A program made the translations under genes and the position numbers. DNA of 5,452 bases from Solirubrobacterales bacterium 70-9 (GTDB lineage: Bacteria > Actinomycetota > Thermoleophilia > Solirubrobacterales > 70-9), in NCBI GenBank assembly GCA_001898095.1, contig MKSH01000076.1:17779-23230 (forward strand). The letters are read 5' to 3'. Positions within the stretch are counted from its first letter, which is position 1. The number at the start of each line of letters is the position of its first letter. Positions 1 through 4,205 of the stretch are shown piece by piece. Under the pieces are notes generated by a model. That model was given only the letters and a program-made list of their open reading frames with translations. It did not search any database and was not told the origin of the DNA.

Positions 1-162
1 ACCGGCACCGGCCTCGGGCTGGCGATCGTGAGCGCCGTCGCCACCTCCCACGAAGGCACCGTCGAAGTCACCGATTCGCCCTCAGGAGGCGCTCTTTTTC
101 GTGCCGCTATCCCGATTGCGAAATCCGAGGCCGCAGAAAAGCATTCAACTTCGATCTTTTAG
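1..162 (+). CDS. Sensor histidine kinase, C-terminal fragment
   Basis: The first 53 codons of the window read open in frame 1 and stop at TAG 160-162; the start lies to the left. The fragment opens with TGTGLGLAIV (residues 1-10), the glycine-rich G2 box of the HATPase_c (GHKL) domain of two-component sensor kinases, which closes the lid over bound ATP. It continues with the usual last strands of that fold (EGTVEV, then SGGALFRAAIP), followed by a short hydrophilic tail ending STSIF. From family knowledge, such a kinase autophosphorylates a histidine and passes the phosphate to a response regulator; the sensor, dimerisation, N and G1 regions are outside the window, so the signal is unknown. 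The gene ends 46 nt before a strong terminator and converges on the rnj operon. Another GHKL ATPase is possible, but this C-terminal pattern is typical of sensor kinases. Confidence 0.88.
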   Translation, partial: TGTGLGLAIVSAVATSHEGTVEVTDSPSGGALFRAAIPIAKSEAAEKHSTSIF

Positions 163-208
163 GGACGCTTTAGCTCTCGGTCCTAGATTCCCCCGTGGAC
201 GAGACACT

Positions 209-254
209 AGCCCGCCGGGATTCTCCCCAGACACTGTCCCGGCGGGCTTTTTTT
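209..254 (+). terminator. Intrinsic terminator after the histidine kinase
   Basis: A perfect 12-bp GC-rich stem (209-220 AGCCCGCCGGGA with 237-248) encloses a 16-nt loop and runs straight into seven T residues (248-254), followed by a further T-rich stretch to 265. It is oriented to end transcription of the plus-strand kinase gene. There is no A-tract to the left of the stem, so it should not work as a terminator for minus-strand transcripts arriving from rnj. Confidence 0.93.
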
Positions 255-318
255 CTGCCGTTTTTCAGGCGCCATAGCTCTTCGGGTTCCTCGCACGGGC
301 GCTAAGGGACGGGCAAGG

Positions 319-378
319 GACCCGGCCCTCTCGGATGCGGTCCGGGCAGGCTGTGACCGCATCCGAGAGGGCCGGGTC
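319..378 (+). repeat. A-type palindrome, copy 1 (24-bp perfect stem)
   Basis: Arms 319-342 and 355-378 are perfect reverse complements over 24 bp, enclosing the 12-nt loop CGGGCAGGCTGT (343-354). No T-tract follows on either strand, so it is not a standard intrinsic terminator. The second copy at 786-845 is the reverse complement of this 60-mer at 49 of 60 positions, with the loop fully conserved. It lies about 65 bp beyond the kinase terminator, so minus-strand read-through from rnj is the likelier source of any RNA copy. Confidence 0.95.
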
Positions 379-442
379 ACGAGGAGATGGCGAGGGCGCG
401 GGTCCCCTGCGGGTCCCGGGGGAGATCCGTGGCGAAGGCGTC

Positions 443-475
443 GGGAACGTCACGTTTCTTCAGGGAATACGTCAC
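443..475 (+). repeat. Short imperfect direct repeat GGGAA(TA)CGTCAC
   Basis: GGGAACGTCAC at 443-453 recurs as GGGAATACGTCAC at 463-475, separated by the less GC-rich GTTTCTTCA. The second CGTCAC is the one that aligns with the matching block of the right arm, so the first copy sits in the stretch that makes the left arm longer. It could be a small local duplication; it is short enough to be chance. Confidence 0.4.
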
Positions 476-495
476 ATCGGCCGCAGGTCCCCTCG

Positions 496-542
496 CTCCG
501 TTCGCTGCTTGTACGGGTATGGCGAACAAAGAGCGAACGGAG
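496..542 (-). repeat. B-type palindrome, copy 1 (imperfect stem)
   Basis: An 11-bp stem (496-506 CTCCGTTCGCT with 532-542) continues inward through a 2x2 internal loop, 4 bp (509-512 with 526-529), an A/A mismatch and 2 bp, to a 7-nt loop GGTATGG (516-522). Its reverse complement aligns without gaps over 43 nt to the perfect B copy at 663-705. They share the CGTTCGC/GCGAACG stem ends, a CTTT segment and loop size. It is the more degenerate of the two copies. Confidence 0.8.
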
Positions 543-598
543 GTCCGGGGCGGGCCCGGATCCCCCACGAAGGTGCACGTCCGGCTGACGTCCCCGGC

Positions 599-623
599 AT
601 CTCCCTCACACAAGCGAGGAGAT
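599..623. repeat. Weak central stem-loop
   Basis: Bases 599-607 (ATCTCCCTC) pair with 616-623 (GAGGAGAT) through 8 bp with one bulged C, around the 8-nt loop ACACAAGC. It lies close to the centre of the nested inverted repeat, between the two B hairpins. The right half, CGAGGAGAT, also occurs at 380-388. There is no T-tract. It may be incidental in such GC-rich DNA. Confidence 0.4.
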
Positions 624-657
624 CCCCACGCCCGTGACCCTCCCGTCACCCCATCCC

Positions 658-710
658 GCGGTGCGTTCGCACTTTCCCGTCCCATGTACGGGAAAGTGCG
701 AACGCACCGC
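658..710 (+). repeat. B-type palindrome, copy 2 (23-bp perfect stem)
   Basis: Arms 658-680 and 688-710 are perfect reverse complements over 23 bp with the 7-nt loop CCCATGT (681-687). The stem includes CGTTCGC and an ACTTTCCCGT segment that is less GC-rich than its surroundings. No poly-T follows on either strand. It is the intact counterpart of the degenerate copy at 496-542, in the opposite orientation. Confidence 0.95.
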
Positions 711-784
711 CCTCGGCGCCCCGGAGGCGTGACGGATCCCCCCGCAGGCGCACCGAACCCGCGCACTTCCCCCAGGAAGCCTCG

Positions 785-846
785 CGTCCCGGGCGTCTCG
801 GAGGCGGCCACAGCCTGCCCGGGTCGCCTCCGAGACGCCCGGGACG
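785..846 (-). repeat. A-type palindrome, copy 2 (24-bp stem)
   Basis: Arms 786-809 and 822-845 pair over 24 positions, all Watson-Crick except a G/T at 807/824, around the loop ACAGCCTGCCCG (810-821); one further C-G pair (785/846) can be added outside. The loop is the exact reverse complement of the copy-1 loop. It lies about 100 nt downstream of the rnj stop codon and is the first large hairpin an operon transcript would contain after its last gene, so it may shield or end that transcript. In the minus-strand RNA the G/T pair becomes an A/C mismatch. Confidence 0.95.
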
Positions 847-852
847 GCCGGA

Positions 853-902
853 CCCCCGCCGCAAGGCCTCCGGGTCGCGCCGCCCGTCCCCCGCCGCAGG
901 CC
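853..902 (+). repeat. Short direct repeat of CCCCCGCCGCA-GGCC
   Basis: Bases 853-868 (CCCCCGCCGCAAGGCC) recur at 888-902 with one A fewer, 35 bp apart, just downstream of rnj. A second 9-mer pair, CCTCGAACC at 902-910 and 935-943, lies alongside. These may be a small local duplication in the rnj 3' flank. The composition is so skewed that chance similarity is plausible. Confidence 0.4.
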
Positions 903-949
903 CTCGAACCACGCAACCAGGCGCCCGTCTTCCGCCTCGAACCCGCGCT

Positions 950-2617
950 TCAGACTTGGATTACCACTGGCAGAATCATCGGCCTGCGCCTCAGGCGCTG
1001 CCAGACGAACTTGCCGATCGCTTCGTGGAGGTCCTCCTGGATCAGGTCGGCCTCGCGCGTGCCCGCCTCGGCGGCGTCTTCGAGGGCGTCTTCGACCATG
1101 TCCTTGAGGTCTTCCAGCACCTTGTTCTCCTGCTCGACGAAGGCGACGCCGCGGAGGATCACCTCCGGGTCGGCGACCACGTGGCCGTCGTCGGAGTCGA
1201 GGGTGGCGACGACGATGAAGATCCCGTCGGCCGAGATCTCGCGCCGGTCGCGCAGCGCCGCGTCTTCCGGATCGCCGATGTTGACGCCGTCGACGTACAT
1301 CTTGCCGACGTGCTGGTCCTCGCCGAAGCGGGCCCCGTTCTCGTCGATTTCCAGCGGCAGCCCGTTGTGGCCGCGGAAGATGTTCTCGGGCGGGACGCCG
1401 ACCGACTCGGCCAGATCGGAATGCAGGCGGATCCGCTGGAAGTCACCGTGGACCGGCATCACGTACCGCGGCTTGGTCAGGTTCAGCATCAGTTTCAGTT
1501 CCTCGCGGTAACCGTGGCCTGAAGCGTGGATCGGCGCGTCTTTGGCGGTGATCACGGTGGCGCCGATCTCGTAGATGCGGTCGATCGTCTCGTTCACGGC
1601 GCGCTCGTTGCCGGGCACCGGGGTGGCCGAGAAGACGACCGTGTCGCCGGCGTGCAGTTGCACGTCGCGGTGGTCGTTGTTGGCCATCCGTCGCAGCGCC
1701 GAGAGCGGCTCGCCCTGGCTGCCGGTGGAGATGACGACGACTTTCTCGTCGGGGAAGTTCTCGATCTCCCGCGGCTGGATGAAGATGCCCTGTGGAGCTC
1801 GGGTCATTCCCAGGTTGGAGGCGATGTTGAAGTTCTTGCGCATCGAGCGGCCGACCAGGGCGACCTTGCGGTCGAGCTCGACGGCGGCGTCGATGACCTG
1901 CTGGACGCGGTGGATGTTGGAGGCGAAGGAGGTGACGATGATCCGTCCCTCGCAACGCGAGAACTGCTGCAGCAGGCCGGGACCTACACTCGACTCCGAC
2001 GGGGCGACGCCCGGCCGGTCGGCGTTGGTCGAGTCCCCGGCGAGCAGGAGCAGGCCGTCGCGGCCGATCTCTGCCAGGCGGGAGATGTCCGCCGGACGCC
2101 CGTCGACCGGGGTCTGGTCGAACTTGTAGTCGCCGGTCATCAGCATCGAACCGAGCTCGGTGGTGATCAGCACGGCGCGCATGTCGGGGATCGAATGGGT
2201 CATGTGGACGAGCTCCAGCTCGAACGGCCCACGCTGCACCTTCTCCCCCGCGGGCAGCTCCTCCAGCGGGGACTTGTCGCCGAGCTTGTGCTCGTCGAGC
2301 TTCGAGCGGACCATGCCGATCGTCAGCAGGCCGCCGTAGATGACCGGCGGCACGCCGATCTCACGCAGCACGTAGGGCAGGGCGCCGACGTGATCCTCGT
2401 GGCCGTGCGTCAGCACGATGGCTTCGATGTCGTCGGCGCGGTCGCGCAGGTAGGAGAAATCAGGGAGGACGAGGTCGATGCCGTGCATCTCCGCCGTCGG
2501 GAACATCAGTCCGGTGTCGACGATCACGATCTTGCCGTCATATTCGACGACCGTCATGTTCTTGCCGATCTCGCCGAGGCCGCCAAGGGGCAGCACTCGC
2601 AGGGTCTTACTAGGCAC
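950..2617 (-). CDS. rnj: Ribonuclease J
   Basis: The 555-residue product matches the usual RNase J length. This metallo-beta-lactamase/beta-CASP enzyme cleaves RNA endonucleolytically and degrades it 5' to 3', acting in mRNA turnover and rRNA maturation in the cytoplasm. Visible motifs, in order, are HGHEDH (71-76, metal site), MTHS with H141, TGDYKFD with D163, the beta-CASP segments GDSTNAD (194-200) and STGSQGEP (297-304), HASGHG (364-369), and PVHGD with H390. The C-terminal domain (about 450-555) carries an acidic helical stretch (EDLKDMVEDALEDAAEA) and ends in a basic QRLRRRP. There is no long N-terminal extension of the kind some actinobacterial RNases J have. The GTG start (2617-2615) is forced: an in-frame TAA directly precedes it and the next residues, MPSKTLRVLPLGGLGEIG, fit the family N-terminus. 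It is the last gene of the operon, 36 nt after dapA. No T-tract terminator follows. Confidence 0.97.
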   Translation of the reverse strand: MPSKTLRVLPLGGLGEIGKNMTVVEYDGKIVIVDTGLMFPTAEMHGIDLVLPDFSYLRDRADDIEAIVLTHGHEDHVGALPYVLREIGVPPVIYGGLLTIGMVRSKLDEHKLGDKSPLEELPAGEKVQRGPFELELVHMTHSIPDMRAVLITTELGSMLMTGDYKFDQTPVDGRPADISRLAEIGRDGLLLLAGDSTNADRPGVAPSESSVGPGLLQQFSRCEGRIIVTSFASNIHRVQQVIDAAVELDRKVALVGRSMRKNFNIASNLGMTRAPQGIFIQPREIENFPDEKVVVISTGSQGEPLSALRRMANNDHRDVQLHAGDTVVFSATPVPGNERAVNETIDRIYEIGATVITAKDAPIHASGHGYREELKLMLNLTKPRYVMPVHGDFQRIRLHSDLAESVGVPPENIFRGHNGLPLEIDENGARFGEDQHVGKMYVDGVNIGDPEDAALRDRREISADGIFIVVATLDSDDGHVVADPEVILRGVAFVEQENKVLEDLKDMVEDALEDAAEAGTREADLIQEDLHEAIGKFVWQRLRRRPMILPVVIQV

Positions 2618-2640
2618 TTAGGGAACTCTTTTCGTTTCGA
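2618..2640 (-). promoter_or_regulatory. Weak ribosome binding site and stop codon before the rnj GTG
   Basis: Read on the minus strand, the 36-nt dapA-rnj gap ends in an A-rich stretch (CGAAACGAAAAGAG), 8 spacer bases including TAA, then GTG. The best Shine-Dalgarno candidate is AAGAG, which is weak. The A-rich run stands out in this GC-rich operon and may help ribosomes bind, or be a cleavage site separating dapA from rnj mRNA. That role is inference. Confidence 0.35.
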
Positions 2641-2653
2641 AGTTGGAAGTCGT

Positions 2654-3535
2654 TCAACCGGCGACGACGGAGAGCCCGATGCCCTCCAATGCCGTCCGGA
2701 CCGCCGCCCGCTGCTCGGGGTCGGCGGAGACCAGCGGCAGACGCAGCCGGTCGGGGGCGAGGCCGAGCATCTCGAGCGCGGCCTTCAGCGGGATCGGGTT
2801 GGTCGTCACCGAGAGACCCTCGTACACCGGGGTCAGTTCGGCGTCGATCTCCCGCGCCCGCTCCAAGTTGTCTTCCTGCGCGGCGTCGTACATCGCCCGC
2901 ATCTGGTCGCCGACGACGTGCGAGGCGACCGAGATCACCCCGGCGCCACCGAACTCCAGCACGCGCAGGTAGGTGTTGTCGTTGCCGGCGAGGATCGCGA
3001 GACCCTCGATCGGCCCCAGCTCGGCGTCGTTGGCCTGCTTCACGGCGACGATGTTGTCGACCTGGCCGAGCTCACCGAGCAGCTGGGGGTCGGCGTTCAC
3101 GATCACCCGCGAGGGGATGTTGTACATCACCATCGGCAGGTCCGGGACGGCCGCGGCCACGGTTTCGAAGTGGGCGCGGATTCCGGCCGGGTTGGGCTTG
3201 TTGTAGTACGGGACCACCACCAGCGAGGCGTCGGCGCCCGCGTCGGCGGCCATCTTGGTCAGTTCGCAGGAGTGGCGCGTGTCGTTGGTGCCGGTCCCGC
3301 AGACGAGCAGGATGTCGTCGCCGACCTCTTTACGGATCGCGCGGAATAGCTCGATCGTCTCGCCGTCGGTGAGGGTCGGGCACTCGCCCGTGGTCCCGCC
3401 GACGACGAGGCCGTGCGAGCCGTGCTCGAGCAGGTGGGCGGCCAGTCGCCGTCCGCCGTCGTTGTCGACGGTCCCCGCCTCGGTGAACGGCGTCGCGATC
3501 GCCGTCAGCACTCCGCGTAGTTCCTTCATCGCCAC
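2654..3535 (-). CDS. dapA: 4-hydroxy-tetrahydrodipicolinate synthase
   Basis: This 293-residue protein condenses pyruvate with aspartate semialdehyde, the committed step of diaminopimelate and lysine synthesis in the cytosol. It is a full-length TIM barrel of the DapA family. The Schiff-base lysine is K166 (NIVAVKQAND), the catalytic tyrosine Y138 and the substrate arginine R143 lie in YNIPSR, the threonine pair T48/T49 in GGTTGE, and the dimer-interface tyrosine Y111 in PYYNKP; spacing from Y138 to K166 is 28, as in E. coli (133 to 161). Positions matching the E. coli lysine-binding histidines 53 and 56 are D57 and T60, so lysine feedback is probably weak (inference). The start is GTG 3535-3533, 4 nt after the dapB stop; an in-frame ATG at 3529-3527 (residue 3) is an equal alternative, since neither has a clear Shine-Dalgarno. 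Tight spacing suggests translational coupling to dapB. Confidence 0.96.
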   Translation of the reverse strand: MAMKELRGVLTAIATPFTEAGTVDNDGGRRLAAHLLEHGSHGLVVGGTTGECPTLTDGETIELFRAIRKEVGDDILLVCGTGTNDTRHSCELTKMAADAGADASLVVVPYYNKPNPAGIRAHFETVAAAVPDLPMVMYNIPSRVIVNADPQLLGELGQVDNIVAVKQANDAELGPIEGLAILAGNDNTYLRVLEFGGAGVISVASHVVGDQMRAMYDAAQEDNLERAREIDAELTPVYEGLSVTTNPIPLKAALEMLGLAPDRLRLPLVSADPEQRAAVRTALEGIGLSVVAG

Positions 3536-3539
3536 CAGT

Positions 3540-4205
3540 CTAGAGGAGCTTCTCCAGCCCGACGGTGAAATGGTCGGGAAGCTCCCCCACCTTTCGTACC
3601 GCCAGGAGGACGCCCGGCATGAAGGAATGGCGGTCGATCGAGTCGTGGCGGATCGAAAGCGTCTGGCCGGTGCCGCCGAAGATCACTTCCTGGTGGGCGA
3701 CCAGCCCGGGCAGGCGCACCGAGTGGATCGGCTTGTGGACGTGGCCGCCGGCGGCGTCGATCAGCTCGGCCGTGCGCGCTGCCGTCCCCGAGGGCGCGTC
3801 GAGCTTCTTGTCGTGGTGGAGCTCGATGATCTCGGTCTCCGGCATGTGCGGGGCGATCGTCTGGGCGACGACCATCATCAGCACCGCGCCGATCGCGAAG
3901 TTCGGCGCGACGAAGCAATTCGCCGAGGATGCCTCCGCCGCGGCCCGCGCCTCCTCGAGGTCGAAGCCGGTGGTCCCGACCACCACGTGCACGCCCGCCG
4001 CCAGACACTCCTTGACGTTGTCGAGCGCCGTGTCGGGGATGCTGAAGTCGACGACCACCTCGGCCTCACCGAGCGCCTCGGCGAGGCTGACGCCGAGGCT
4101 CGGGTCGGCGCGCCCCGTCAGCTCGAGGCCCTCGGCCCCTTCGACCGCCTCGCAGACCGTCGCGCCCATCCGCCCGGCGGCGCCGGAGACGGCGACCTTC
4201 GTCAT
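3540..4205 (-). CDS. dapB: 4-hydroxy-tetrahydrodipicolinate reductase, short form
   Basis: The product (221 residues) reduces the DapA product with NAD(P)H to tetrahydrodipicolinate, the next step toward diaminopimelate and lysine. The N-terminal Rossmann domain carries GAAGRMG (8-14) and VVGTTG (75-80), then APNFAIG (100-106). The catalytic and substrate-binding signature is ELHHDKKLDAPSGTA (128-142), with H130/H131, K134 and the S139-G140-T141 loop. RLPGLVAHQEV (164-174) and SIRHDSIDRHSFMPGVLLAVR (from 184) complete the C-terminal domain. Usual family members have about 245-270 residues; here the loop between the catalytic helix and RLPGLVAHQ is only about a dozen residues, some 20 shorter than in the Mycobacterium enzyme as I recall it, with all catalytic motifs kept. 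The ATG start overlaps the stop of the upstream M16 gene as ATGA. GGAGG lies 13 nt upstream, inside that gene, so coupled translation is likely. Confidence 0.96.
   Translation of the reverse strand: MTKVAVSGAAGRMGATVCEAVEGAEGLELTGRADPSLGVSLAEALGEAEVVVDFSIPDTALDNVKECLAAGVHVVVGTTGFDLEEARAAAEASSANCFVAPNFAIGAVLMMVVAQTIAPHMPETEIIELHHDKKLDAPSGTAARTAELIDAAGGHVHKPIHSVRLPGLVAHQEVIFGGTGQTLSIRHDSIDRHSFMPGVLLAVRKVGELPDHFTVGLEKLL

Larger units (their letters stand above)
319..845. repeat. Imperfect 527-bp nested inverted repeat (A-B-centre-B'-A')
   Basis: The left arm (319-542) and right arm (658-845) carry the same elements in mirrored order and opposite orientation. A-type hairpins lie at 319-378 and 786-845, and B-type hairpins at 496-542 and 658-710. 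Between A and B, short blocks also match in order when one arm is reverse-complemented: CGAGG (380-384 with 780-784), GCGCGGGT (from 396), CCTGCGGG, ATCCGT (near 425-430 with 732-737), then CGTCAC leading into CGTTCGC of the B hairpin, with 37 versus 36 nt between the last two landmarks. The left arm has roughly 40 extra bases (about 431-468). Between the arms, 543-657 is mostly unique. No transposase or clear target-site duplication is visible. It could be a REP/BIME-like cluster, a non-autonomous mobile element, or a duplicated and inverted spacer. The hairpins are certain; their common origin as one element is inference. Confidence 0.6.
255..949. other. Gene-free convergent intergenic region rich in palindromes
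   Basis: This stretch of about 695 bp separates the end of the kinase unit from the end of rnj. Open frames across it on both strands run through perfect palindromes, have arginine/proline/glycine-rich translations typical of non-coding high-GC DNA, match no family I recognise and lack convincing ribosome binding sites. What it holds is structural: two A-type hairpins, two B-type hairpins, a weaker central stem-loop and some short direct repeats, listed separately. I see no tRNA, rRNA or CRISPR array here. No T-tract terminator serves the minus-strand operon. Confidence 0.8.

Noticed and set aside
176..203. Possible stem-loop CTC-G-GTCC with GGACGAG between the kinase stop and the terminator
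   Set aside because: Only 7 bp with a bulged G and a 13-nt loop; it may fold in the mRNA tail but does not support a separate RNA gene.
269..302. GCGCC/GGCGC pairing, considered as part of a tRNA-like or small RNA
   Set aside because: Five base pairs around a 24-nt loop, with no tRNA arms or conserved T-loop; expected by chance at this GC content.
634..649. GTGAC/GTCAC stem next to the perfect B hairpin
   Set aside because: Only 5 bp with a 6-nt loop; too weak to call, though it could be an operator-like half-site pair.
265..916. Several open frames of about 60-180 codons on both strands of the intergenic region
   Set aside because: They read through perfect palindromes, give Arg/Pro/Gly-rich sequence, share no recognisable family motif and overlap one another in different frames; such frames are expected in high-GC non-coding DNA.
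387..1511. Plus-strand frame of 374 codons running from the hairpin region into rnj
   Set aside because: Most of it is antisense to rnj, whose full set of catalytic motifs proves the minus-strand reading; the plus-strand translation is Ser/Arg/Pro-rich shadow sequence.
1526..3349. Plus-strand frame of 607 codons antisense to rnj and dapA
   Set aside because: Rich in Val, Asp, His, Gly and Arg, typical of an antisense high-GC frame; it spans two well-supported genes and their junction and has no domain.
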